This document shows positions 24,151 to 32,996 of a stretch of 64,000 nt of DNA, piece by piece. The notes beneath the pieces were generated by a model that was not told where the DNA came from, did no database searches, and saw only the letters and a list, made by a program, of their open reading frames with translations. Source of the stretch: Lentzea pudingi (GTDB lineage: Bacteria > Actinomycetota > Actinomycetes > Mycobacteriales > Pseudonocardiaceae); NCBI RefSeq assembly GCF_014646255.1, contig NZ_BMNC01000001.1, forward strand, positions 375,366 through 439,365. The letters run 5' to 3'. Positions within the stretch are counted from its first letter, which is position 1, and each line of letters opens with the position of its first letter. The position numbers and the translations under genes were made by a program.

Positions 24151-24754
24151 CGGTCTCGTCCGCCCATCGCCCCAGCAGCGTGGCGTCGTGCGAGATCGCG
24201 AGCACCCCCGCACCGGATTCCTGCTGGTAGGCCCGGATCACGCCGACCAGCGCCGCCGTCGTCGAGGCGTCGAGCATCGTCGTCATCTCGTCGCAGATCA
24301 GGTAGCGCGGGTTCAACGCCAGCGCGCGGGCGAGGCAGGCGCGCTGCAACTGGCCGTCGCTGACCTCGTGCGGACGGCGGCCCAGCAGGTCGCCGGTGAG
24401 CATCACCTTCTCGGCGAGCTCGTCGACGCGGTCCGCACCCGGCTCGGCGATCGCCTGGCGGAGGGTGAACCGCGGGTCGACCGACAGCCTGGGCTGCTGG
24501 AACAGCACGCCGATCTTCGTGCGCTGCCTCGCCTTGAACCGGTACCCGGTGACCGTCTCGCCGTCGATCTCCACGGTGCCGGCGAACGGCTTGTGCAGCA
24601 ACGCGAGTACACGGGCCACAGTGGACTTGCCGGACCCACTCGGCCCCGCGAGCCCGACGGTCTGTCCGGGGTGGACGGTGAGGCTGACGTCGGTGATCAC
24701 CGGCTCGCGGTACCCGGCGGTGATGCCGAGCCCGGTCAGCACGGGCGGTGGCAC
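24122..24754 (-). CDS. ABC importer ATPase, NikE/DppF-like, short
   Basis: The 210-residue ATPase has Walker A GPSGSGKST (37-45), Q-loop FQQPRLSVDPRF, signature VSDGQLQR in place of LSGGQ, Walker B YLICDE and switch His189. It lacks the C-terminal oligopeptide/HPY domain, so it is about 60-100 residues shorter than DppF/NikE. GTG 24754 overlaps the upstream ATPase gene by 19 nt; GTG 24742 is an alternative. It completes a five-gene importer with the genes up to 29075. Confidence 0.88.
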   Translation of the reverse strand: MPPPVLTGLGITAGYREPVITDVSLTVHPGQTVGLAGPSGSGKSTVARVLALLHKPFAGTVEIDGETVTGYRFKARQRTKIGVLFQQPRLSVDPRFTLRQAIAEPGADRVDELAEKVMLTGDLLGRRPHEVSDGQLQRACLARALALNPRYLICDEMTTMLDASTTAALVGVIRAYQQESGAGVLAISHDATLLGRWADETVRLSAPLPR

Positions 24755-25635
24755 GCGACGGCGTGCGGGTCGTCGGTGAGCACGGGACGGTCCTCGCAGA
24801 TCTCGGTGGCCTGCTCGCAGCGCGGGGCGAACGCGCAGCCCGCGGGCAGGTCGGTGAGCAGGGGAGGCTGGCCGGGGATCGGGAGGAAGTCCCGTTCCGG
24901 CAGCGCGTTGGCGAGGCCTCGGGCGTAGGGGTGCTTCGAGTTGTCCAGCACCTCGTGCGCCGGGCCGACCTCCACGATCCGGCCCGCGTACATCACCGCG
25001 ATCCGGTCGGCGACCTTGTGCGCCGCCGCCAGGTCGTGCGTGATCAGCAGGACGGCGTGCCCGTCGTCGACCAGCCTGCGGAACTCGTCCAGCAGCCCGT
25101 CGACGAGGTCGCGGTCGAGGCCCGTGGTCGGTTCGTCGGCGATCAGCAGCGGAGGGTTGCCGACGAGCGCCAACGCGTTCGCGACGCGCTGGGCCATGCC
25201 GCCGGAGAGCTCGTGCGGGTAGCGGTCGAGGTGTTCGGGCAGCAGCCCGGCCCGTTCGGCTGCCTTCTCCGCGTCGCCGCCGAGGACGCGCGCGGCCTCT
25301 TCGAGCTGGGAACGGGCGGTGCGGACGGGTGTGAGGTGGCTCGCCGGGCTCTGCGGGATGAGGCCGATCCGGCGGCCGCGGACGGTGGTGGCGAGCTCGT
25401 GGTCGCTCGCCGCGAGCAGGTCCACGTCCCCGAGCCGGGCACTGCCGCTCGTCTCCGCGTTGCCCGGCAGGAAGCCGAGCAACGCCGACGCCAGCACGGT
25501 CTTGCCGCAGCCGCTCTCGCCGACCAGCGCCACGCACTCGCCGGGCCGCAGCGTCAGCGACACGTCGTTCACCGCCTCGACGGTCGCGCCCTTGAGCGCG
25601 AACCGCACCGACACGCGGTCGATCTCCAGGTTCAC
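24736..25635 (-). CDS. ABC importer ATPase, NikD/DppD-like
   Basis: The 299-residue ATPase has Walker A GESGCGKT (39-46), signature LSGGMAQR (143-150), Walker B LLIADEP and the C-terminal oligopeptide-transporter tail with CAFAPRCEQATEIC. Length is a little short of the 320-330 usual for DppD. GTG 25635 overlaps the permease stop by 4 nt. It forms a heterodimer with the short ATPase. Confidence 0.92.
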   Translation of the reverse strand: MNLEIDRVSVRFALKGATVEAVNDVSLTLRPGECVALVGESGCGKTVLASALLGFLPGNAETSGSARLGDVDLLAASDHELATTVRGRRIGLIPQSPASHLTPVRTARSQLEEAARVLGGDAEKAAERAGLLPEHLDRYPHELSGGMAQRVANALALVGNPPLLIADEPTTGLDRDLVDGLLDEFRRLVDDGHAVLLITHDLAAAHKVADRIAVMYAGRIVEVGPAHEVLDNSKHPYARGLANALPERDFLPIPGQPPLLTDLPAGCAFAPRCEQATEICEDRPVLTDDPHAVACHRPC

Positions 25636-26516
25636 CACGTCAGCTCCGTGCGCCGCTTGGGGTTCAGCCGATCCCGCCACACGCCGCTGATCCCGGACAC
25701 CGCCAGCGTCGTGATGATCAGCAGCAGTCCGGGGGCCAGCGACATCCACCAGCCGCCGATCAGCAACGACCGCTGGGCGTCGTTGATCATGTTGCCGATG
25801 CTGGCGGCGTGCGGCGGCAACCCGAGGCCCAGGAACGACAACGCCGTCTCGTGCCACACCGCGTGCGGCACCATCAGCGTGGTCGCGAGCAGGACCTGCG
25901 GGGCGACGTTCGGCAGCAGGTGCCGGGTCAGCACCTGGAACCTGGACGCCCCGCCGACGATCGCCGCGTCGATGAACGGCCTGGTGCGCAGCGACAGCAC
26001 CTCCGAGCGCACGATCCTGGCGGCGGTCAGCCAGTGCGTCAGGGCGATCGAGATGATCACGGCGCTCAGGCTCGGCCGCAGGATCGCGACGATCACGATG
26101 CCCAGCAACAGGTGCGGCACCGACGCGATCGCGTCGACCACGCGCATCACGATCCGGTCGAACCAGCCGCCGATCGACCCGGCCAGCGCGCCCACCGCCG
26201 TGCCGGCGATCGCCGAGATCACGGCGGCCACCACACCGACGGTCAGCGACACCCGCAGCGCGTAGACGCAGCGCAGCAACACGTCGCGGCCCAGTTCGTC
26301 CGTGCCGAACAGGTGCGCGGCGGACGGCGGCTGGTTCGCGATCGCGAGGTCGACGTACTGCTCGTTGAGCTCCACGAACAGCGGCACGACCAGGACGGTG
26401 ACCGCGACGAGGCCGAGGATGAGCGCGGACGGCAGGAGCCGCCACTTCGGCGAGCGCGGCGGCGACGCGGCGGTGAGGCGGCTGCGCGGGGCAGGACGCC
26501 AGAGCAGGTCAGCCAT
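25632..26516 (-). CDS. ABC importer permease, NikC/DppC-like
   Basis: The 294-residue inner-membrane permease has an N-terminal helix, the LFGTDELGRDVLLR motif of DppC/NikC proteins, and the EAA loop VGGASRFQVLTRHLLPNVAP. It pairs with the next gene's product to form the channel. Its start overlaps the other permease stop by 8 nt, so the operon is tightly packed. Confidence 0.93.
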   Translation of the reverse strand: MADLLWRPAPRSRLTAASPPRSPKWRLLPSALILGLVAVTVLVVPLFVELNEQYVDLAIANQPPSAAHLFGTDELGRDVLLRCVYALRVSLTVGVVAAVISAIAGTAVGALAGSIGGWFDRIVMRVVDAIASVPHLLLGIVIVAILRPSLSAVIISIALTHWLTAARIVRSEVLSLRTRPFIDAAIVGGASRFQVLTRHLLPNVAPQVLLATTLMVPHAVWHETALSFLGLGLPPHAASIGNMINDAQRSLLIGGWWMSLAPGLLLIITTLAVSGISGVWRDRLNPKRRTELTW

Positions 26517-27507
26517 CGAGAGCCACCCTCGGGTCGGCCAGCGCGTACAGGACGTCGGCCAGCAGGTTGCCCAGCAACACCACGCCCGTCGCCATCACGG
26601 TCAGCGCGCCCAGCAACGCGAAGTCGACGTTCAGCGCCGCCTCCACCGTCGCCCGCGCGATGCCCGGCCACGAGAACACCGTCTCCACCAGCAACGCCCC
26701 GGTGATCAGCTCGGGCAGCCGGGCCCCGAGGAGGGTCAGGAACGGCAGCAGCGAGGTGCGCAGCGCGTGCCCCGACACCACCAGGTGGTCCGGCAGCCCG
26801 CGCGCCCGCGCACCGATCACGTGGTCCTGCGTGAACGACTCCAGGAGGTTCTGCCGCACGAACAACACGAACCAGGGCGCCTGCGAGATCGCCAGCACCG
26901 CCACCGGCAGCACCATGTGCACCGCGACCCCGCCGACGGACACCGGGTCGGAGCCCGTGGTGACACCGCCGCCGGGAAGCCATTGCAGCTGCAGCGCGAA
27001 GACGTACAGCACCGCGAGCCCGAGCCAGAACACCGGCGCCGCCTCCAGCGCGTAGCAACTGCCGGTGATCGACCGGTCGAGCCACGACCCCTGCCGCCAC
27101 GCGGCGAGCGTGCCCAGTAGCAGCCCGAGCACCAGCGCCAGCGTGAAACCGACCGACACCAGCAGCACCGTCCACCCGAGACGGTCGCCGATCACGGCGG
27201 ACACGGGTTGCTGCAACGACAGCGAGTCGCCGAGATCGCCGGTGACCGCGTGCCGCAGCCACGCCCAGTACTGCGAGACGACGGGTTCGTCGACGCCCCA
27301 GTTCGCGCGCAGCTGCGCCACGCGTTCCGGTGAGGCGCCGATGATCCGGACGCCGAAGTAGCGCTCGACCGGGTCGAACGGCGAGGCCTTGGCCAGCACG
27401 AACAGCGCGAAGCTGACCACGAGCAGCACCGGGACCGCGAAGGCCAGGCGCCGCAGGGCGAACAGGCCGATCGACCGGCCCGTGCCGCGGGTGCGGGTCC
27501 GCGTCAC
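26509..27507 (-). CDS. ABC importer permease, NikB/DppB-like
   Basis: The 332-residue permease has about six membrane segments; N-terminal RRLAFAVPVLLVVSFALFVL, the DppB hallmark LRANWGVDEPVVSQYWAWLRHAVTGDLGDSL and the EAA loop ARGLPDHLVVSGHALRTSLLP. GTG 27507 overlaps the lipoprotein stop (GTGA). Confidence 0.93.
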   Translation of the reverse strand: MTRTRTRGTGRSIGLFALRRLAFAVPVLLVVSFALFVLAKASPFDPVERYFGVRIIGASPERVAQLRANWGVDEPVVSQYWAWLRHAVTGDLGDSLSLQQPVSAVIGDRLGWTVLLVSVGFTLALVLGLLLGTLAAWRQGSWLDRSITGSCYALEAAPVFWLGLAVLYVFALQLQWLPGGGVTTGSDPVSVGGVAVHMVLPVAVLAISQAPWFVLFVRQNLLESFTQDHVIGARARGLPDHLVVSGHALRTSLLPFLTLLGARLPELITGALLVETVFSWPGIARATVEAALNVDFALLGALTVMATGVVLLGNLLADVLYALADPRVALDG

Positions 27508-29075
27508 GACTTCGGCGTCCAGCGTTCGAGGTTCCACCACACCGCGTGCACGAGGCCGTGGTCGTGCGGCTCGACCTGGGTCTCCTGGCCGTTCCACTTG
27601 TCGCGCAGGACGTAGGTGTGGTCGAGGAACACCAGGAACGCCCAGCCCGGGTCGGCCGCGTACGCCTTCTGGAACTCGTCGTAGGCCTTCTTGCGCGCGG
27701 CCGGGTCGAGGCTGCGGCGCGCGGTGTCGAGAGCGGTGTCCACAGTGGAGTTCTTGTACAACGTCATGTTGACGTACCCGTCCTGGCCCGCGTACCGCGA
27801 GTGCAGCAACGTGTACGCGGCCGTGTCCGGATCGTACGGGTCGCCGCCACCCCACACCGCCGCCGCTTCCTTGCGGCGCTGCAGCATGATCTCGAACGTC
27901 GTCGCCTCGACGGGCGCGTCGATGCCGAGCTTCGCGATGTCGGACGCGGTGGCGAGGGCGAGTTCCTTGCGCAGCACGTCCGGCGCGGGGTAGAGCACCG
28001 GCAGCTTCGCGGGCTGGCCGTCCTTCGCGCGCTTGCCGTCGGCGCCCTTGCGCCAGCCGGCCTCGTCGAGCAGCTTCTCGGCCTCGGCGACGTCGTAACG
28101 GAACGAGGAACCCTCGTCGTACCAGTCCTTCAGGTACGGCGAGATCGGCGTGGACGCGGGTTTGCCGGAGCCGGCCAGCACGGCGTCGATCATGGCCTGG
28201 CGGTTGATGCCGAGGTTGATCGCGCGCCGGACCTGCGGCGACGACGTGAACGGCAGCTCGGACGGGATGCCGAGACCGCGGTAGTCCGCCGACGGGTTCC
28301 GCACGATCTTGTAGCCGGACTTGTCGCGGTAGGTCTGGGCGAGCTTGGGGGGCAGCACCGTGCCGTCGAACTCGCCGGCGGCCATGCGGGTCGCGCGGGC
28401 GTTGTCGTCGGGTACGAAGACCACGGTCACGGACTTGACCGCGGGCGCGCCGCCCCAGTACTTCTCGTTGGCCTTCAACACCATCCGGTCGCCCTTGCGC
28501 CACGACTCGACCGTGTACGGGCCGGTGCCGACCGGGGCGGTGTTGAACGCCGCGCTGTTGAGGTCCTGGCCGGTCAGCTTCGCGGCGGGCACGATGCCGA
28601 GCGCGAGTTGCTGCGCGAACGGCGCGTAGGCGTGGGAAAGCGTGAACTCGACCGTGGCCGGGTCCTTCGCCACCACGTCGGTCAGCGCGTCGAACCGGGA
28701 GGCGATCGTGGAGTTCACCTTCTTGTCCAGCACGGACTTGTAGGTGAAGACGACGTCGTCAGCGGTCAGGGGAGTGCCGTCGGAGAACGTGATGTCCTTG
28801 CGCAGCTTGGCGGTCCACGTCAGGCCGTCCGCCGTGGCGGTCGGCAGTTCCGCGGCCAGCGCCGGCTTCAGGGCCAGCGACGCGTCCCGCGCCACGAGTC
28901 CGTCGAAGATCTTCGCCGCGCCGTCGGGCGCGTACCCGAGCACGGGGTTGAGGTTCTCCGGCTCGCTGCCCGCCCCGATGACGATGGACGTCGCCGATGC
29001 CGTCGTCGAGCCGTCGGGTGAGGAGCACGAGGCCACCAATGCCGCTGCCACCAGCGCGAAAACAGTCCGGCGCAT
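27504..29075 (-). CDS. Extracellular solute-binding lipoprotein, NikA/DppA family
   Basis: The 523-residue family 5 binding protein has signal peptide and lipobox LVASC (Cys17). It opens IVIGAGSEPENLNPVLGYAPDGAAKIFDGL and contains TFSDGTPLTADDVVFTYKSVLD, typical of peptide/nickel-binding proteins. GGGGAGGAAATGG precedes ATG 29075. Substrate by sequence alone is open. The Nur-like promoter element and the divergent His-rich protein gene favour nickel or a nickel chelate; dipeptides remain possible. Confidence 0.9.
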   Translation of the reverse strand: MRRTVFALVAAALVASCSSPDGSTTASATSIVIGAGSEPENLNPVLGYAPDGAAKIFDGLVARDASLALKPALAAELPTATADGLTWTAKLRKDITFSDGTPLTADDVVFTYKSVLDKKVNSTIASRFDALTDVVAKDPATVEFTLSHAYAPFAQQLALGIVPAAKLTGQDLNSAAFNTAPVGTGPYTVESWRKGDRMVLKANEKYWGGAPAVKSVTVVFVPDDNARATRMAAGEFDGTVLPPKLAQTYRDKSGYKIVRNPSADYRGLGIPSELPFTSSPQVRRAINLGINRQAMIDAVLAGSGKPASTPISPYLKDWYDEGSSFRYDVAEAEKLLDEAGWRKGADGKRAKDGQPAKLPVLYPAPDVLRKELALATASDIAKLGIDAPVEATTFEIMLQRRKEAAAVWGGGDPYDPDTAAYTLLHSRYAGQDGYVNMTLYKNSTVDTALDTARRSLDPAARKKAYDEFQKAYAADPGWAFLVFLDHTYVLRDKWNGQETQVEPHDHGLVHAVWWNLERWTPKS

Positions 29076-29118
29076 CCATTTCCTCCCCGGAGGTCCGTGT
29101 TGCCGGGTGCAGCTAACA

Positions 29119-29148
29119 GCAAGGAACTTGCAATAGGCAATACCTTGC
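29119..29148. promoter_or_regulatory. Cluster of TTGC/GCAA half-sites, Nur-like metal operator
   Basis: Three overlapping dyads: GCAAGGAACTTGC (29119-29131), TTGC-N5-GCAA (29128-29140) and GCAA-N4-TTGC (29137-29148). TTGCAA and TTGCAT also recur as direct repeats 17 bp apart. Nur, the nickel-responsive Fur homologue of Streptomyces, recognises TTGCAA-type half-sites, but the exact spacing differs. The block lies in the 113-bp region between importer and His-rich gene and could control both. Confidence 0.6.
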
Positions 29149-29188
29149 ATGACTGCACACAGTTCACGGACGTGCCAGCATCAGCGGC

Positions 29189-29371
29189 ATGACCAACGGA
29201 GTGCACACCCACGAGCACAGCCACGGTGACACGACTCATACGCATCCCCACGGGGATCACGCGCACGACCACGTCGAGCACGAGCACACCCATACGCACG
29301 ACGGTGAGACGCACTCACACACGCACGTGCATGACGCAGGTCACGTGGAAGAGCACTCGCACGCCCACTAG
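29189..29371 (+). CDS. Histidine-rich 60-aa protein, putative nickel/zinc binder
   Basis: The protein has 22 His in 60 residues, alternating with Thr, Ser, Asp and Glu (THEHSHGDTTHTHPHGDHAH and so on), and no signal peptide or membrane segment. Such proteins store or buffer Ni(II), Zn(II) or Co(II), or act as chaperones. It is divergent from the NikABCDE-like operon and shares its regulatory region. The stop overlaps that of the converging dehydratase gene by 4 nt. The repetitive CAC/CAT codons could also arise by slippage, but the frame is intact. Confidence 0.8.
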   Translation: MTNGVHTHEHSHGDTTHTHPHGDHAHDHVEHEHTHTHDGETHSHTHVHDAGHVEEHSHAH

Positions 29372-31071
29372 TGCGATTCGCGGGTGACCTCGCTGCCGCT
29401 GGAGCCGACCAGGAAGTCCAGGTCGGCTCCGGTGTCGGCCCCCAGGACGTGGTCGACGTAGAGCCGTTCCCAGCCGCGCTTCGGTGCCGCGAACGCCTCG
29501 GTCGTCGCGGCAGTCGGCGTGCGGGACAGGAAATCCGGTGCCTCGACGTCGATGCGGCGGTTCTCCACGTCCAGCACGATGACGTCGCCGGTGCGCACCA
29601 GGCCGAGCGGCCCACCTGCTGCCGCCTCCGGTGCCACGTGCAGGACGACCGTGCCGTACGCGGTGCCGCTCATGCGCCCGTCGCAGATCCGGACCATGTC
29701 GCGCACGCCCTGTTCCAGCAGCTTCTTCGGCAACGGCATGTTCGACACCTCCGGCATGCCGGGATAGCCGCGCGGGCCGCAGCCGCGCAGCACCAGCACG
29801 GAGTCGGCGTCCACGTCGAGGGCGGGATCGTCGACGCGGGCGTGGAAGTCCTCGATGCTGTCGAACACCACGGCCCTGCCGCGGTGCTGCAACAGGTGAG
29901 CCGACGCGGCCGCCGGTTTGATCAAAGCCCCTGATGGCGCCAAGTTGCCGCGCAGCACCGCGATCCCGCCTTCCGAGATGATCGGCTCCGCCCGGCCCCG
30001 GATCACCTCGGGGTCCCAGATCGGCGCGTCGCCGAGGTGGTCGACGAGCGGGCGGCCGGTGACGGTGAGCCCGGCGGGGTCGAGCAGGTCGCGCACTTCC
30101 CGCAGCACGGCCAGGAGCCCGCCGGCGCGGTGGAAGTCCTCCATCAGGAACCGGCCTGCGGGCTGCAGGTCCACCAGCAGCGGCACGCCGGAGCCGATGC
30201 GGTCGAAGTCGTCCAGCGTCAGGTCGACGCCGAGCCGCCCGGCGATCGCGAGCAGGTGCACCACGGCGTTGGTCGAACCGCCGATCGCGGCCAGCGCCAC
30301 GATCGCGTTGTGGAACGACGCCTTCGACAGGAATGTGCTGGGCCTGCGGTCCTTCTCGACCAGCTCGACGATGAGCCTGCCGGTGCCGTGTGACGCCTCC
30401 AGGAGCCTGCTGTCCGGCGCCGGGGTGCCCGCCACACCGGGGACGACGGTGCCGAGCGCCTCGGCGACCAAGGCCATCGTCGACGCGGTGCCCATCGTGT
30501 TGCAGTGGCCACGGCTGCGGATCATCGCCGACTCGGAGCGCAGGAACGCTTCCTGTGACAACGTGCCCGCGCGCACCTCTTCCGACAGCCGCCACACGTC
30601 CGTGCCGCAGCCCAGGGGAACACCGCGGAACGTGCCGGTCAGCATCGGCCCGCCCGGCACCACGACCGCCGGGATGTCGACGGACGCGGCGGCCATCAGC
30701 AGCGCCGGGATCGTCTTGTCGCACCCGCCCAGCAGCACCACGCCGTCGACGGGGTTGGCGCGCAGCATCTCCTCGGCGGCCATCGCGGCCATGTTGCGCC
30801 AGAGCATCGCGGTCGGGCGGACGTTGGTCTCGCCCAGCGACACCACGGGCAGGTTGAGCGGGATGCCGCCCGCCTCGTACACGCCGTTCGACACGGACTT
30901 CGCGACCTCGTCGAGGTGCGCGTTGCACGGCGTGAGGTCGGACGCGCTGTTGGCGATGGCGATCTGCGGTCGGGAGAAGGCGTCGTCCGGCGTGCCGCGC
31001 CGCATCCAGGCGCGGTGGATGTAGGCGTTGCGGTCCTGACCTGCGTACCAGTGCGCGCTGCGGAGGGTCAC
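29368..31071 (-). CDS. IlvD/Edd-family dehydratase (sugar-acid or dihydroxy-acid)
   Basis: The 567-residue protein keeps the three cluster-ligand cysteines of the family: LTPCNAHLDEVA, LLGGCDKTIPALLMA and SRGHCNTMGTASTM, plus GGSTNAVVHLLAIA and CDGRMSGTAYGTVVLH. These Fe-S enzymes dehydrate dihydroxy acids (valine/isoleucine synthesis) or aldonic acids. The start RSAHWYAG...YIHRAWMRRG is more like the aldonate (arabonate-type) branch, which is inference. GTG 31071 is the only start found, although AGGAGG abuts it almost without spacing. It stands alone, so catabolic use is likelier than branched-chain synthesis. Confidence 0.88.
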   Translation of the reverse strand: MTLRSAHWYAGQDRNAYIHRAWMRRGTPDDAFSRPQIAIANSASDLTPCNAHLDEVAKSVSNGVYEAGGIPLNLPVVSLGETNVRPTAMLWRNMAAMAAEEMLRANPVDGVVLLGGCDKTIPALLMAAASVDIPAVVVPGGPMLTGTFRGVPLGCGTDVWRLSEEVRAGTLSQEAFLRSESAMIRSRGHCNTMGTASTMALVAEALGTVVPGVAGTPAPDSRLLEASHGTGRLIVELVEKDRRPSTFLSKASFHNAIVALAAIGGSTNAVVHLLAIAGRLGVDLTLDDFDRIGSGVPLLVDLQPAGRFLMEDFHRAGGLLAVLREVRDLLDPAGLTVTGRPLVDHLGDAPIWDPEVIRGRAEPIISEGGIAVLRGNLAPSGALIKPAAASAHLLQHRGRAVVFDSIEDFHARVDDPALDVDADSVLVLRGCGPRGYPGMPEVSNMPLPKKLLEQGVRDMVRICDGRMSGTAYGTVVLHVAPEAAAGGPLGLVRTGDVIVLDVENRRIDVEAPDFLSRTPTAATTEAFAAPKRGWERLYVDHVLGADTGADLDFLVGSSGSEVTRESH

Positions 31072-31233
31072 CCTCCTGTCGTACGGGCCGGGGTGGCGGC
31101 GCGCAACCCCCGGGGCGGTCTGCCCGCGCGAGCGAGCACCCACTTGACCTGGCCGGGGACCGGATCCCGCAGCACCGCGGCCACGGAGCCGGTCGGCCGC
31201 AGGACCCACACCTCGTTCGAGGCGGTGCAGGGG

Positions 31234-31629
31234 CTACATCGGCAGGTCGGGAGGCAGCTGCAGCGCGATGGTGATCAGCGAGTGAACCCTGTTCGCGATC
31301 ACCGTCAGCAGCCCGTGCATCTCCGGGGACGCGGCGTCGGCGGCCTCCTGGAGCGTGCGCAGGTCCATGTCGATCTGGCCGAGCACGGCCGCGGTGTCGG
31401 CGGGGCCGGCCGTGAACGCGCGGGCGATGTCCTCCAGGGGAAGACCGTGGACCTCCAGGCGTTGTACGAGGTGGATGCGCTCCACGTCGTCGCCGCGGTA
31501 GAGGCGGTAGTTGCTCGCGGTGCGCTGGGCGGGGCTGATCAGGCCCAGCGTCGTGTAGTAGTCGACGGTGCGGATGCTCACCCCGGCGCGGGCGGCGAGC
31601 TCGCCGATCTTGAGCAGTGCTTCCGGCAA
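31234..31629 (-). CDS. MerR family transcriptional regulator
   Basis: The 131-residue protein has the MerR HTH (LKIGELAARAGVSIRTVDYYTTLGLI, SNYRLYRGDDVERIHLVQRL) and a helical C-terminal part with no metal-binding Cys. TTG 31629 is used because GGGAGG lies 8 nt upstream. It is divergent from a pair of CNNM/CBS membrane protein genes. The 100-bp intergenic region holds an imperfect dyad CAGT...ACTG at 31659-31676 that is a candidate operator. Confidence 0.9.
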   Translation of the reverse strand: MPEALLKIGELAARAGVSIRTVDYYTTLGLISPAQRTASNYRLYRGDDVERIHLVQRLEVHGLPLEDIARAFTAGPADTAAVLGQIDMDLRTLQEAADAASPEMHGLLTVIANRVHSLITIALQLPPDLPM

Positions 31630-31683
31630 AGCGATGACCTCCCGTCCCCGAAACCATACAGTGCTACGTGCTACTGTTGGTAC

Positions 31684-31740
31684 ATGTCTGATGAAGCCGA
31701 CATAGACGGCTGCAGTACTGGGCCGGGTGCGTCTTGTTGA
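31684..31740 (+). other. Possible 18-codon leader ORF ahead of the CNNM genes
   Basis: ATG 31684 opens MSDEADIDGCSTGPGASC and stops at TGA 31738-31740, overlapping the TTG-TTG start of the next gene. A TACTGT hexamer (31672-31677) would give a leaderless ATG. It could couple translation of the downstream gene, which has no clear ribosome-binding site. Confidence 0.3.
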
Positions 31741-32996
31741 TCGCGTCCGGCTTGCTCGCCATCGTGGCCCTCACCGCGGCCACGGGGTATTTCGTCGCTC
31801 AAGAGTTCGCGTACATGGCGGTCGACCGCGGTCGCCTGCAGCAGCTGGCCGAAGGCGGCTCCAAGGCCGCCGAGCGTGCCTACCGCGTGACGCAGAGGCT
31901 CTCCTTCATGCTGTCCGGTGCCCAGTTCGGCATCACGGTGACGGCGCTGCTCGTGGGGTACGTGGCCGAGCCGCTGCTCGGCACCGGCCTGGGCGTGCCC
32001 GGCTCCATGGTGATCGCGCTGACCTTCGCCACCGTCGTGCAGATGGTGCTCGGTGAGCTGCTGCCGAAGAACCTCGCGATCGCGCGGCCCGAACAGCTGG
32101 CGCTCGCCCTGAGCTCCTCGACGCTCGTCTACCTCAAGATCGCCGGACCGGTGATCAGGTTGTTCGACGCGGCCGCGAACCGGTTGCTGCGCGCGGTGGG
32201 CATCGAGCCCGTCGAGGAGCTGCCGCAGGGCGCGACGCCGGAGGACTTCAGGCAGATCGTGGAGGACGCGGGGGAGCAGGGCCACCTGGACCCCGAGCTG
32301 ACGCGCCTGCTGGACCACGGCATCGGCTTCCGCGAGCTCGTCGCCGAACAGGCGATGACTCCTCGCGTGAACGTCCACACCGTGCGGTTCGACGAACCGG
32401 CCGCGCGCGTGGTCTCGTTGCTGGACACCGGGAACTCGCGTTTCCCGGTGGTCGGCGAGGACCTGGACGACCTGCGTGGCGTCGTCGGCCTGGCCGAGGT
32501 GCTGACGCTGGCCCCGGAGGACCGTTCCTCGGTGGCCATCGAGAAGATCGCCTCGCCCGCGCTCGTGGTCCCGGCGACACTGCCGTTGCCCGCCGTGCTG
32601 GAGAGGCTGCGGACCGAACGCCGCCAGCTCGCCTGCGTGGTCGACGAGTTCGGCGGGTTCGCCGGCGTGGTCTCGCTGGAGGACCTGGCCGAGGAGCTCG
32701 TCGGCGACATCCACGACGAGGACGACCTGGTCGAGGAGACGATCGCGTCCCTCGGGGAGCACCGCTGGCAGGTGCCCGGCCGGATGCGGCTCGACGAGGT
32801 CGAGGACGTGACCGGCGTCGAGCTTCCCGAGGACGACGCCTACGACACCGTGTCGGGCCTGGTGCTGCACCAGCTCGGCCGCGTGCCGGAGGTCGGCGAC
32901 GAGATCGTGCTCGACGGCGTGACGCTGCTGGTGACGGCGGTGGCGCGCAACGTGCCGGAATCCGTCGAGATCACCGTGCTGGAGGCGGCCCGATGA
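31734..32996 (+). CDS. CNNM/CBS/CorC-HlyC membrane protein (hemolysin C family), full-length
   Basis: The 420-residue protein has a CNNM membrane domain (FVAQEFAYMAVDRGRL, SGAQFGITVTALLVGYVAEPLL, VLGELLPKNLAIARPE), a CBS pair (AMTPRVNVHTV, CVVDEFGGFAGVVSLEDLAEELVGDI) and the C-terminal CorC_HlyC domain. Relatives are Mg2+/Co2+ efflux or Na+-coupled magnesium exporters (MpfA/CorC type). TTG 31734 is the best start. The next gene overlaps by 4 nt, so the two probably form a heteromeric unit. Confidence 0.9.
   Translation: MLIASGLLAIVALTAATGYFVAQEFAYMAVDRGRLQQLAEGGSKAAERAYRVTQRLSFMLSGAQFGITVTALLVGYVAEPLLGTGLGVPGSMVIALTFATVVQMVLGELLPKNLAIARPEQLALALSSSTLVYLKIAGPVIRLFDAAANRLLRAVGIEPVEELPQGATPEDFRQIVEDAGEQGHLDPELTRLLDHGIGFRELVAEQAMTPRVNVHTVRFDEPAARVVSLLDTGNSRFPVVGEDLDDLRGVVGLAEVLTLAPEDRSSVAIEKIASPALVVPATLPLPAVLERLRTERRQLACVVDEFGGFAGVVSLEDLAEELVGDIHDEDDLVEETIASLGEHRWQVPGRMRLDEVEDVTGVELPEDDAYDTVSGLVLHQLGRVPEVGDEIVLDGVTLLVTAVARNVPESVEITVLEAAR

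Noticed and set aside
29315..31657. 780-codon minus-strand frame overlapping the dehydratase and merR genes
   Set aside because: Arg/Pro/Gly-rich out-of-frame reading of two recognisable proteins; a by-product of high GC.
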